Shown in pieces: positions 9,352 through 17,713 of a stretch of DNA of 64,000 nucleotides. How positions within the stretch are numbered: position 1 is the stretch's first letter; each line of letters starts with the position of its first letter. Source of the DNA: an uncultured Lachnospiraceae bacterium. GTDB taxonomy: Bacteria > Bacillota > Clostridia > Lachnospirales > Lachnospiraceae. The notes beneath the pieces were generated by a model. The model was not told the DNA's origin and searched no databases. It was given only the letters and a program-made list of their open reading frames with translations. The DNA lies in NCBI GenBank assembly GCA_910577165.1, contig CAJTLX010000004.1, positions 1 to 64,000 on the forward strand, given 5' to 3'. The position numbers and the translations under genes were made by a program.

Positions 9352-10606
9352 CCTCCATCCCCCCTTTAAATTCTTCCTGTTTTAGAATAAAATCAAGCAG
9401 TTTCTTTGCATCATTTTCTAGCGATTCCTCCCGCCCCTCCAAAAGATCCGCACTGCGCACTCTCTCCGCCGCAAAATGAAATAATTCCCGATCCTTTTCT
9501 CCAGGTTCTGCCCGATCCCTTCTTTCTATGTACAATTCCGCAAAGTACTCCTCGATAGATTTTTCCTTTACCTCACCATTTTTTGTATCCGCAAAAAAAG
9601 AATCCCGAAATTCCGAAACCAATTCCATCACAAGACTGCCACGCTCAGAAAACGCACTGCGAAGCAACTCTGCAATTTCCGGAGTAATTCTCCGATCATT
9701 TATCACAATCCTTAAATACTCCCCGCGCGCGCCATTCTCCTGCATCTGCCTCTTTATTTCCTCAAAACTCCCCCTTATTTCTCTCATCGGATGAAGGGGA
9801 GGGATCTCTACGGTTTCCACTTTGATTTCCTCCCCCTTCTCGCCCATCTCCACCAGCAAAAATCCCTTTGCGGGCTGCTTTATCTCATCAAAATGATAGC
9901 AGAGCGGTGAACCCGCATAGCGCACCTGTCTGCGCCCCACATGGTAGGAAGAATGGATATGTCCGAGTGCCACATAGTCAAACCCGTCAAAAATCCGATA
10001 ATCCACCTGCCCAACGCCGCCTACCATCGACTCTGAGCCGCCCCTTTCTACCTCCCTGCCATCCGCCGTTACATTCTGATGCGCAACTAATACATTTCTC
10101 TTTGAGAAATCAATTTTTTGCTGCTCCAAGAGTTTCGCGACCGCCGACCCATAATCGCAGAGGGAAGGATCTTCAAGCACCTGCGCCACCAGCGCAGGAA
10201 AAAGATAGGGAAGCAGCCAGAATGTCACTTCCCCGCCATCTTTTTCCGGAATGGTTATATGGGAAATTTTTCTATTTAAAATCCCTGCTATATAAATATT
10301 TTGCTTTGCCAAAATCTCCCCTGCAAAAGATAATTTTTGTCCGGAATCATGATTTCCCGCAACCATCATCACGGGAATTTTCATTTTTTCCAGGCGGGTT
10401 AAAAATCGGTCAAACAGCCGTACTGCCTCCCCGGACGGCGCACTTCTGTCATAGACATCCCCGGCAATCACCACCGCATCCGGCTGTAATTCCTCCGCCT
10501 TTTTAAGAAACTGATCCACAAAATATTCCTGATCTTTATTGTCAATCAAGGACACCCCATGCAGGGATTTTCCAAAATGTAAATCCGCCAGATGTAAAAA
10601 CCTCAT
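9332..10606 (-). CDS. sbcD: SbcD, DNA repair exonuclease nuclease subunit
   Basis: Mn-dependent calcineurin-like phosphoesterase partner of SbcC. All signature blocks are present in 424 residues: DLHFGK (7-12), GDVYDR, GNHDS, the AHQN block and GHIHSS. A C-terminal capping region contacts SbcC. The start is supported by an AAGGGGGGAAGGATGGG purine-rich ribosome site. It precedes sbcC with a 20-base overlap, the usual D-then-C order. A gap of 95 bases separates it from the upstream GH31 gene, so it could be cotranscribed with that. Confidence 0.97.
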   Translation of the reverse strand: MRFLHLADLHFGKSLHGVSLIDNKDQEYFVDQFLKKAEELQPDAVVIAGDVYDRSAPSGEAVRLFDRFLTRLEKMKIPVMMVAGNHDSGQKLSFAGEILAKQNIYIAGILNRKISHITIPEKDGGEVTFWLLPYLFPALVAQVLEDPSLCDYGSAVAKLLEQQKIDFSKRNVLVAHQNVTADGREVERGGSESMVGGVGQVDYRIFDGFDYVALGHIHSSYHVGRRQVRYAGSPLCYHFDEIKQPAKGFLLVEMGEKGEEIKVETVEIPPLHPMREIRGSFEEIKRQMQENGARGEYLRIVINDRRITPEIAELLRSAFSERGSLVMELVSEFRDSFFADTKNGEVKEKSIEEYFAELYIERRDRAEPGEKDRELFHFAAERVRSADLLEGREESLENDAKKLLDFILKQEEFKGGMEDEADRA

Positions 10607-10701
10607 CCCATCCTTCCCCCCTTAAATTAAGAATAATAGCAAGACATAATATGCGCCCCCAGCAAGAACACCAGAAATATTCTCGCATCCAAAAAAATCT
10701 C

Positions 10702-13131
10702 TTATTCTGCAAAAAGTCCCTCGCATAAAAATTTCTGACAGCGGATAGGAAGTTCACTCATCCCTACGATTTCTTTCCGTTCCTTTTCCTCCTCGCATTT
10801 GCAGAGCGCGTCAAATAATTCCGATTTCTTTCCATTCTCCCATTCTAAAATCGAAAATTTCTCCGCAAGCCTTATCTTTACCCATTCTTCATGCTCCATT
10901 GTCTCGCGCACTCGCAGCTCACCGACCGCACCCGCGTTCTCTAAATGCACGCGCGTATAGCCATCCCGGTGATCTAACAAAAATTCTTTTTCCTTTCCAT
11001 CCTCTGTTACATTTACCGCACCCCTTGCAATATTTCGCAGTTCAAAAACATAGCTGCGGGACGGCAGAATATTTCCTTTATCCTCCACCGAAAAACGCAC
11101 TACTAGTTCTCCATTTTCTTCCATTTTAGACCAGAAATGCGTTATTGCACGGTCATCTTCTGCATCCTCTATCATAGAATATTCTCCCTCCCCAGAAAAC
11201 ACAAGAACACGAAGTTTTCTTGGAAGTTCTGTTCTGTTACCCTGTGGCGCGCCATCCAGCACAAAGAATGCTCCCTCTTTCGCAAGTACCGGTATGGAAT
11301 CCAAAAAGCGCGTCATTTCATATTGTCCGTCCCCCGCGTACACATCACCGGTGAAAATATCGGTAAAGCGTCCCTCTGGCAGCCAGACCTTTGTCATTGC
11401 CATACCGCGCATATCGCCCTTTTTCGTCACGGGCGCAACAATAAGCTGCCGTCCAAACAGATATTCACCCGCACATTCATATGCCTCCTTTGCCTCCGGA
11501 TATTCGTAATACATCGGCTCAATTAAGGCAAGCCCGGACTCCGCGGTTTCACAGGCAGCAGAATACAAAAATGGAAGCATGGCATGGCGCAATCGCAGAA
11601 ATTTCTTTGCGATCTCGCCCGCGCCGTTTTTGTATGCGGCTGGCATTTTTGAAAAGATCGTACTCTTGCTGCTGTGAAGCCGGTTGATCGGCGAAAAAAC
11701 CCCGAACTGCAAAAAACGCACATATAATTCATTATCCTTTTCCCCGCCCATATGTCCGCCGATATCGTGGCTCCACCAGGTATAACCCACATTGCTGGCC
11801 GTCGCCGTAAAATACGGCAAAAATTTTAATGTCTTCCAGGTCACAAAGGTATCTCCGGAAAATCCGACCGGATAGCGGTGTGCACCCACTCCCGAATAGC
11901 GGGAAAGTATGATCCCTTCGCGCTCCTTTAATATATCAAGGAAATGAAAATGATTTAATCCCCAGAGCGGATCATAGCCGGGAAGTTTGCTTTTCGTACC
12001 CTGCTGCCAGTCAATCCACCAGAAATCCACGCCGTCCCTCTCATAAGGCTTGTGGAGAAGTTCAAAATACGCGCTGATAAATTTGCTGTCCGTAAAATCA
12101 AATTCCACCGGATTCTTTGTTTCCGGGTCAATCCCCATACGCTCCGCCATCTCCTTATACTGCTCCTCGATATACTGCACGCCGGAAGCCGGATGGAGAT
12201 TTAATGTTACATGAAAATTCCTATTATGCAAAATTTTCAAAAATTTTCTATAATCTGGAAACAGATCCCTATTCCAGCTGTAGCCAGTCCATCCATCCAC
12301 CCCCACAGGAAGGTTATCACTTGGATGCCAGTCCATATCGATGGTTGCCACCGTAAAGGGAACCTCATCCTCCACAAATGCCTCCATCAGCTCCAAATAC
12401 TCCTCCTGCGTGTAGGCATGATAGCGGCTCCACCAGTTTCCCAGTGCCCAGCGCGGCACCCTTGCCGGTGCGCCGCAGAGCGAGTAGAGTGCTTTTATCG
12501 CACCCCGGTAATCTTTGTCATATGCAAATACATAAAAATCTTTTTCTGTATGTTTTCTTCCCTCCACCATCCCCTGCGCATTTAATACGGAGGAAGCACT
12601 GTCATCATAGACCGCCACACCACTTTTGGAAACTACGCCGTCACCAAGTTTTATCCGGTGATTTCTCTCTTTCTGTTGATCCCAGGAAATCCACAGATCC
12701 CCATCGCAGCAGTCAAGCGTCCGGTAAGTTCCTTTAAGATTATCCGAATTAACTATAGGCACCCTGCGCCCATCCCTAAAAACAATATCGCTTTTTCTAA
12801 TTTCTTCTTTTAAGACCAATCTAACTTTTTCTGTGGTTATCGTCAATATAATTTTCTGTTCGCCATCACACCCTGCTGCCTCTGTTTTACAAATTTCTTC
12901 TGACTCTTCTTTTGCACCCGCCAAAGATTCCGGCTCATCCATGCTGAACTTCACCGGCTCCATATCCCTAAACCATATTGCCTGTGTCGCATCGTCGCAG
13001 AAATTTTCTGTTTCATCCTCCTCAATACGAAACAATTCCGGTGCCAGCACAGTTACTCTTATTTTTCCCCTGACAATAATATTTTCTTTATTCGCAGCAG
13101 GTTTTGTCTTCGCAATCAAATGCTTTTCCAT
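10702..13131 (-). CDS. Glycoside hydrolase family 31 (alpha-glucosidase-like)
   Basis: 809-residue GH31 enzyme acting on alpha-linked glucosides. An N-terminal beta-sandwich (to about 225) precedes the catalytic barrel, which contains WALGNWWSRYHAY (about 228-240), the nucleophile region DFWWIDWQQG with Asp374, the GFSGDTFVTW block with the likely acid/base Asp, and WWSHDIGGHMGG (about 452-463). C-terminal beta domains follow. There is no signal peptide, so it is cytoplasmic and probably processes imported oligosaccharides. A sigma-A-like promoter and a palindrome lie directly upstream. The exact substrate cannot be read from sequence. Confidence 0.9.
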   Translation of the reverse strand: MEKHLIAKTKPAANKENIIVRGKIRVTVLAPELFRIEEDETENFCDDATQAIWFRDMEPVKFSMDEPESLAGAKEESEEICKTEAAGCDGEQKIILTITTEKVRLVLKEEIRKSDIVFRDGRRVPIVNSDNLKGTYRTLDCCDGDLWISWDQQKERNHRIKLGDGVVSKSGVAVYDDSASSVLNAQGMVEGRKHTEKDFYVFAYDKDYRGAIKALYSLCGAPARVPRWALGNWWSRYHAYTQEEYLELMEAFVEDEVPFTVATIDMDWHPSDNLPVGVDGWTGYSWNRDLFPDYRKFLKILHNRNFHVTLNLHPASGVQYIEEQYKEMAERMGIDPETKNPVEFDFTDSKFISAYFELLHKPYERDGVDFWWIDWQQGTKSKLPGYDPLWGLNHFHFLDILKEREGIILSRYSGVGAHRYPVGFSGDTFVTWKTLKFLPYFTATASNVGYTWWSHDIGGHMGGEKDNELYVRFLQFGVFSPINRLHSSKSTIFSKMPAAYKNGAGEIAKKFLRLRHAMLPFLYSAACETAESGLALIEPMYYEYPEAKEAYECAGEYLFGRQLIVAPVTKKGDMRGMAMTKVWLPEGRFTDIFTGDVYAGDGQYEMTRFLDSIPVLAKEGAFFVLDGAPQGNRTELPRKLRVLVFSGEGEYSMIEDAEDDRAITHFWSKMEENGELVVRFSVEDKGNILPSRSYVFELRNIARGAVNVTEDGKEKEFLLDHRDGYTRVHLENAGAVGELRVRETMEHEEWVKIRLAEKFSILEWENGKKSELFDALCKCEEEKERKEIVGMSELPIRCQKFLCEGLFAE

Positions 13132-13156
13132 TCTTTTTTCCTCTTTTCTTTTCTCT

Positions 13157-13169
13157 ATTGACTGTCAAT
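13157..13169. promoter_or_regulatory. Perfect palindrome, possible operator of GH31 gene
   Basis: ATTGACTGTCAAT is symmetric about its central base. It lies between the promoter (13196-13224) and the ATG of the GH31 gene, where a repressor could block elongation or initiation. No adjacent regulator gene identifies the binding protein. Confidence 0.35.
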
Positions 13170-13195
13170 TAACCAATCTTTTCCTGACGAAATTT

Positions 13196-13224
13196 ATTAT
13201 GTCATATCCCTTTTTGATTGTCAA
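13196..13224 (-). promoter_or_regulatory. Sigma-A-type promoter of GH31 gene
   Basis: The minus strand has a perfect -35 TTGACA (13219-13224), a 17-base spacer and a -10 CATAAT (13196-13201), 65 bases upstream of the GH31 start. This is the best promoter match seen in the window. Confidence 0.75.
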
Positions 13225-13237
13225 TATCCCGCCAAAA

Positions 13238-13327
13238 ACAAGAAATTGAGTAGAGAAGATTTATCTTCCATTCGCGCCCCTGCACATAAAAAAGCACATT
13301 GCCACAAAATTTTATGTAGCAATGTGC
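13238..13327 (-). terminator. Terminator of extended sigma factor gene, within repeat copy C
   Basis: On the minus strand GCACATTGC (13319-13327) pairs with GCAATGTGC (13294-13302), and six Ts follow. This lies 56 bases downstream of the sigma gene stop. Adjacent sequence to 13238 (GAGTAGAGAAGATTTATCTTCC and CGCCCCTGCACATAAAAAA) is a shortened copy of the dispersed palindromic repeat. Confidence 0.7.
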
Positions 13328-13382
13328 AGAATATAGTATATCAAACATGGAATAACTCCCGTCTCTATAGGCGGTAAGCAAA

Positions 13383-15188
13383 TTATCTCAACAGATACAT
13401 CAATGTCAAAAATTCTCTCTCAAGGTGATTTTCTGGCGCCAAAAGCTTGCCGTCCTCAAATGCAAATATTGTCGTTATCCATGCCATGTCGCCCAGCGCG
13501 CTATTCACCTTTAATTCGCGGTACTCGGCAAGATGCGCTGGAATATGATCGGTGTAGTACCGCTCAAACTCAGCTTTCAGCTTGTTATAGGCAGATTCTA
13601 TATTTTGCGCAAGAGGCTCAAAGATCTCATCGATCAATTTTTTATACTGTTCCTCCGTAAAAATTACAAAATTTGGAAATGCCTTATTCCCCTCAATTCT
13701 TACAAAACCCTTTTCCACAAGCTGCGCCAATTGATCTTTTCTGTCCTCCCCGATCCAGGAAATATCAAAATCAGAGTGCAGGATGGTACAGAGCATAAAA
13801 TGCAAATGTTCCCAGTACGGCGTAAACTCATCGATCAAATTCTCAATTTCAGAGATTCCAAAATCATATAACCCGAACCAGTAAAAATTATCACTGTTCA
13901 TCGAGCCATTATAACTCCAGTTAAATACATCCTCAATAAATTTGCCCGGTTCGCCCCCTAAATTCTGTGCTTTAAGTCTCTTTACAAAATCTGCAAGCTG
14001 CGCTTTAACTCCCACCTCCTCGCGGACAAAACCAAGCGGAAAATATCGCCCGCCATCCGGACGAACAGGAGCGTTCGCACTGCCCACCCAATTTTCTTTT
14101 TTCTGCAGAAAATAATTTTCAAAGCGGTAAATTAGCAGCCAGAGTAATTTTTCCATTGGCGCATCACTGCCATAGAATCCAATCTCGCGCAGTTTTCCCT
14201 CCGCCGCACAAAGTTCATCGATAATCCGAGCCGATAATTCCCTGCGAAGCTTATAATAAATTTCATAATACCCGAATTGTTCTTCCTTTGTTGAAATCAG
14301 AAAGCTTGTTGAATAACGCCCCTCTTTCTCTGTGACAAACTCTTTTTCCACCAGCCAGCGCAGATCAAATTCCAGATACGCTTTCGGAATGCCCAACATC
14401 CCCGCCATCTCGTCAAGATTTTTTGGCTCCTCATAACAGGCAATGCAAATATTCTGCCGCACCAGACTCTCCTCAAATTTTTTTGTGTCAAGCTGTGCTA
14501 CCGCCTGCCCGCAGATCCCCATTCTAAGCTGTTTTGGACGATATACATAATCCTGATCTCTTCCTGTCTCCATCACAAATTCCAACTCCTTTCGCAATTT
14601 CTTCCTTGTCTCGAACAGATGCCATTTTACCATGCCAACTGATATCTTCAGCCGCTCTGCAATCTCCGACTGCAAGCAGCGATCGAGATAAAAGGAAATT
14701 AGGATCTCCCGCTGCAGAAAATCGAGCCTTGCAATATATTTTCGCAGCGCGCACTTTAGCTCCTCCCTCTCTTGCGCATCGGCAAATTCCCGCACAAAAT
14801 CTGACTCATCCTCCGCCTCCGGTGCCTCCACAAATACCAGTTTATCTAAGTGCGTCTTCTGCCTTAGATAATGGCACCAGACATAATGCGCGATCTTCCA
14901 GACCAGCCGCTCCTCACTCTCGATCATCTCCCCCTTATCACAAGCCTTTTTCACCGCGGCAAAAATCTGCAAAAGTGCTTCCTGTGCAAGATCCTCCGCC
15001 CTATTGCGATCCCCAAGCTTATGGTAAGCCCAATTCAAAAGTGACAGGGAATACTCTTTTGCAATATGGTTGGATATTTTGTAAAATTTCTCCATATCGC
15101 CTTTATTTTTTCCTCTAACATTTTTCGGCATCTTATTTTCCTGTACCGATCTCCGATCTTTGGATCTCTTATTCTGTGCGTTTTGCAT
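13383..15188 (-). CDS. ECF-like sigma factor with ~390-residue C-terminal extension
   Basis: Residues about 40-215 form a sigma-70 region 2 (LLNWAYHKLGDRNRAEDLAQ, IAHYVWCHYLRQK) and region 4 (LDFLQREILISFYLDRCLQS, then a helix-turn-helix IAERLKISVGMVKWHL). The remaining ~390 residues are not sigma-like. A winged-helix-type segment follows (CYEEPKNLDEMAGMLGIP, RWLVEKEFVTEKEGRY), then a long helical domain without recognised motifs. Extended ECF factors often sense signals with such a tail, with no separate anti-sigma; that role is inference here. Two starts are possible: the first ATG at 15188 (weak AGAGGG site) or MEKFYKISNH at 15095, which begins where the family homology does. A terminator follows the gene. 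Confidence 0.82.
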   Translation of the reverse strand: MQNAQNKRSKDRRSVQENKMPKNVRGKNKGDMEKFYKISNHIAKEYSLSLLNWAYHKLGDRNRAEDLAQEALLQIFAAVKKACDKGEMIESEERLVWKIAHYVWCHYLRQKTHLDKLVFVEAPEAEDESDFVREFADAQEREELKCALRKYIARLDFLQREILISFYLDRCLQSEIAERLKISVGMVKWHLFETRKKLRKELEFVMETGRDQDYVYRPKQLRMGICGQAVAQLDTKKFEESLVRQNICIACYEEPKNLDEMAGMLGIPKAYLEFDLRWLVEKEFVTEKEGRYSTSFLISTKEEQFGYYEIYYKLRRELSARIIDELCAAEGKLREIGFYGSDAPMEKLLWLLIYRFENYFLQKKENWVGSANAPVRPDGGRYFPLGFVREEVGVKAQLADFVKRLKAQNLGGEPGKFIEDVFNWSYNGSMNSDNFYWFGLYDFGISEIENLIDEFTPYWEHLHFMLCTILHSDFDISWIGEDRKDQLAQLVEKGFVRIEGNKAFPNFVIFTEEQYKKLIDEIFEPLAQNIESAYNKLKAEFERYYTDHIPAHLAEYRELKVNSALGDMAWITTIFAFEDGKLLAPENHLEREFLTLMYLLR

Positions 15189-15395
15189 GGTCTTTGGTTC
15201 CCTCTGTTCTATGTTCTTTTACCCCTTTACCTTCTTTTACTGGATGCGCATCCTTTTAAACCACTCCGATCCGATACATTTTTTAATTCACAGCAAAATC
15301 AGAAAAATACAAGAAATAAAATTTGCACTGCTCAGGCGGTTCACTTATATAGTGACAGGAAAAAAGAAAGGTTAGCAGAAATTTTTGTCTTTCCC

Positions 15396-15424
15396 TTGTT
15401 ATTTTATTCCTTCTATAGTATAAT
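15396..15424 (+). promoter_or_regulatory. Promoter of the degraded ATPase gene
   Basis: TTGTTA (15396-15401), a 17-base spacer and TATAAT (15419-15424) on the plus strand, 44 bases before the TTG start at 15468. The divergent interval 15189-15467 also holds a 12-base palindrome GGATGCGCATCC (15241-15252) and a dyad TCACTTATATAGTGA (15341-15355), which could serve the divergent sigma gene. Confidence 0.6.
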
Positions 15425-15467
15425 AAAAAAATTACAAACAAGTAATCGACTGTATTCTCAGGAGGAT

Positions 15468-16052
15468 TTGACTATAATTGAAAATTTCAGAGGGTTTAAA
15501 GAAATAGAACTTTCAGAACTTAAACCAATCACTTTAATTTCAGGAAAAAACAATACAGGAAAAAGTTCAATCTTAGAGGGAATATTCCTTTTTCTTGATC
15601 ATATTTCCCCAGATTGTTTTTCAAAAATCAACTATTTTCGTGGAACTACAATTCCAAACAATTCTGAACAGCCCTGCTCTTTCCTTTAATTTTATTTTTC
15701 TACAGACATTGATGTACTGGATTTTGGCAGAAATTCCCTTAAAGTTGGCTTTGTGCTTTTTCCGACCTGCGATCCTGCTCCAGGGAATGGTACACTTGAA
15801 GATCTTTGTCTTTCCTGCCTATCCGAATCAGAATCAGCAAGTATACTAGAAGAAATTGATTCCTTCCTGACACTACTTGAGAAAAAAGGGCGGGAATTTC
15901 CGCGCATCTTTAAAAACCGTCTCCATACTTACCTGTCAACAAATGATCGCTATGTATCACTTAAAATTGGAGAGGCGGCTCCTGCTGGTGCATTTGATTG
16001 GAACAACACTTCACTAAATGCGCTGCGAGATTTTTTAAGTGAAATTTTTTAA
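15468..16052 (+). pseudogene. Fused remnants of AAA ATPase and DUF3226 protein
   Basis: From TTG 15468, after a good CAGGAGGAT ribosome site, the frame gives TIIENFRGFKEIELSELKP and Walker A SGKNNTGKSS, the N-terminus of an OLD/RecF-like AAA ATPase. After about 60 codons it loses similarity and stops at TAA 15687-15689. The same frame continues directly to 16052 with SLKVGFVLFP, GTLEDLCLSCL and LKIGEAAPAGAFDWNN, the C-terminal half of a DUF3226 (Toprim-like) protein. Such ATPase and DUF3226 genes are commonly neighbours. One deletion appears to have joined their ends, leaving a dead gene with an intact promoter. Confidence 0.72.
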
Positions 16053-16064
16053 CCTGTACCTTTT

Positions 16065-16104
16065 AAAAGGGCTATCGCACAAAGAAGAATTGCGACAGCC
16101 CTTT
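16065..16104. terminator. Bidirectional terminator between converging genes
   Basis: AAAAGGGCTATCGCA (16065-16079) and TGCGACAGCCCTTT (16091-16104) form a long stem. CCATTTTT follows on the plus strand and TTTT on the minus strand. It sits between the ATPase/DUF3226 remnant and the chemoreceptor gene. Confidence 0.85.
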
Positions 16105-16119
16105 CCATTTTTCCCGCTC

Positions 16120-17541
16120 CTATGCCTCAAACACCGCTATCTTATTCTGATCTAAGGTTCTCGCCTGATCAATAATCTTATTGAACTCTCCGATAAGCTC
16201 CTTTGAAAGTTCCACTGCGCGCTGATAGTCCTTTTCCGCCTTTTCATAATTTTTCTGTTTAATATCTGACATAACACTTTTTCCAAGTGAATGAAACATT
16301 CGATGTTTTTCTCCAAGTCCCTTCCAAATTCCCTCAATTGCTGGGTTTTTGGGATTCATTGCATAATAGAAATGTCCAAATGCACATTTTGTATCATCTG
16401 TCTGCAGCGGTGAACACTGCCGTGTGTGTACCATTTGTTCCAAAGTTTTTAGCCAATTCTGATGTGCCATAATTGCATTCTGAACAGCGGTAATAAATAT
16501 CTGATTATCCAGCATATAAAAAACATCATGCACCATACTACCCATCTGCTTTGCGGTATCATCCAATTCTTTCTCTACTACAGTCACTGGCTTTGTTCCT
16601 GTTTTTAAATCCTCAGAGATTCGGCTGACATCCTCAGCCTGTTGATTCAAATTATCACACTGCCCTGTCAACTGGTTTACCTGCTCCTGCACAGTGGTAA
16701 CAGAACTGAAAATTTCCTGTCCGGAGGCGGCAATAGTGGTCACTGAGTCGGCAATCTCGGCAATACTTTTCTCATTTTTTTGATTGTTATCCAAAACCCG
16801 GAAGAGATTCTCCCGCATCCTGCTGATCTCCTCCACAGTCTTTCCCAAGCTATTGTACGTCGTCTTTGACGCTTCTTCAATGCGGCTTACCAAACCGCCC
16901 ATCCCCGCCGTCAACTGCTGTGTCTCATCTGCCAAACTGCGAATTTGCTCCGCAACCACGGCAAAGCCCCTCCCTGCATCGCCCGCTCTCGCCGCCTCAA
17001 TCGAGGCATTTAGCGCGAGTAAATTAGTCTGAGAAGAGATCGAGTTAATCCCGTTAATCACTTCGGTCATATTTCCAAGCACATTCATCAGCTGTTCCAT
17101 ATCCCGCTTCATCTCATTTGAATTCTGCATGGTCTCCTCAGATTTTATTACAATGGAATTCAGTTCATTGCTGCTCTCCGTCACCTTCCCACTCATCTCA
17201 CCCGCAAGTTCCGCCACCTGCTGAATATTTTCATTAAAGCTTTCATGTACGGACACAACCTCCGACATACTCTCCTCGGTTGTCCTTGCCGTCTTCACTA
17301 CTTCCCCGGAAACCTGACAAAGATTGCGGTTTACTTCCGACATTCGATCTATACAATCATGCATCACCAAATCCAGCGCGCTAATCTTCATTACGGATGA
17401 TAATACAGATTTTACTAGCTGGTTGAATTTTTCTCTCCCCTTAGTCAAACGTACCTGTAACTGTGCTGCCTCCGGGTTCTTATTCTGCTCTATAGGAATC
17501 ATTTTTGATATATTGTAAATTGTTTTCTTATCTCTCATCAC
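16120..17541 (-). CDS. Soluble methyl-accepting chemotaxis protein with CZB zinc domain
   Basis: 473-residue chemoreceptor with no transmembrane segment, so cytoplasmic. The central coiled coil has the conserved hairpin tip INSISSQTNLLALNASIEAA followed by RAGDAGRGFAVVAEQIRSLA, which contacts CheA/CheW. Residues about 350-470 are a chemoreceptor zinc-binding (CZB) domain, with AIMAHQNWLKTL, KCAFGHFYYAM and KHRMFHSLG giving the His-Cys-His-His ligand pattern. CZB domains are known to respond to zinc and oxidants such as hypochlorous acid; that role is inferred here. It is monocistronic, flanked by terminators on both sides. A GGAGGTAAGTG ribosome site precedes the ATG. Confidence 0.93.
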   Translation of the reverse strand: MMRDKKTIYNISKMIPIEQNKNPEAAQLQVRLTKGREKFNQLVKSVLSSVMKISALDLVMHDCIDRMSEVNRNLCQVSGEVVKTARTTEESMSEVVSVHESFNENIQQVAELAGEMSGKVTESSNELNSIVIKSEETMQNSNEMKRDMEQLMNVLGNMTEVINGINSISSQTNLLALNASIEAARAGDAGRGFAVVAEQIRSLADETQQLTAGMGGLVSRIEEASKTTYNSLGKTVEEISRMRENLFRVLDNNQKNEKSIAEIADSVTTIAASGQEIFSSVTTVQEQVNQLTGQCDNLNQQAEDVSRISEDLKTGTKPVTVVEKELDDTAKQMGSMVHDVFYMLDNQIFITAVQNAIMAHQNWLKTLEQMVHTRQCSPLQTDDTKCAFGHFYYAMNPKNPAIEGIWKGLGEKHRMFHSLGKSVMSDIKQKNYEKAEKDYQRAVELSKELIGEFNKIIDQARTLDQNKIAVFEA

Positions 17542-17562
17542 TTACCTCCACGCTATAACATT

Positions 17563-17590
17563 CTGTCGGATATTTTTAAATTCCTCTTTA
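17563..17590 (-). promoter_or_regulatory. Possible sigma-28 (motility) promoter of chemoreceptor
   Basis: On the minus strand TAAA (17587-17590), a 16-base spacer and TCCGACAG (17563-17570) resemble the motility sigma consensus TAAA-N15-GCCGATAT, with a spacer one base longer. It lies just upstream of the chemoreceptor, whose family is usually under that sigma factor. Confidence 0.3.
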
Positions 17591-17640
17591 TTATAGCAGA
17601 TTCCTCCTCGTCTTTCTAGTCTTATTTTCTTTTTTTCACG

Positions 17641-17685
17641 CAAATAAAAAGTAAAATCGAGTAGGGAAGAGAACTTCCCTACTCG
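17641..17685 (-). terminator. Terminator of tldD-tldE operon
   Basis: A perfect 12-base stem CGAGTAGGGAAG / CTTCCCTACTCG (17658-17669 and 17674-17685) with a 4-base loop, then ATTTTACTTTTTATT on the minus strand. The stem sequence is shared with the dispersed repeat copies at about 13238 and 29787. Confidence 0.88.
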
Positions 17686-17713
17686 CTGCCCGCAGTTTCC
17701 TTATTTTTGCATT

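Noticed and set aside
10542..10757. Minus-strand frame bridging sbcD and the GH31 gene
   Set aside because: It spans the ends of both genes out of frame, without a ribosome site, and adds nothing to either.
15160..15375. Plus-strand hydrophobic frame of 71 codons upstream of the dead ATPase
   Set aside because: Precedes the mapped promoter, has no ribosome site and overlaps the sigma gene start.
16120..17541. Membrane-bound chemoreceptor
   Set aside because: No hydrophobic segments or HAMP domain; the CZB domain at the C-terminus supports a soluble receptor.
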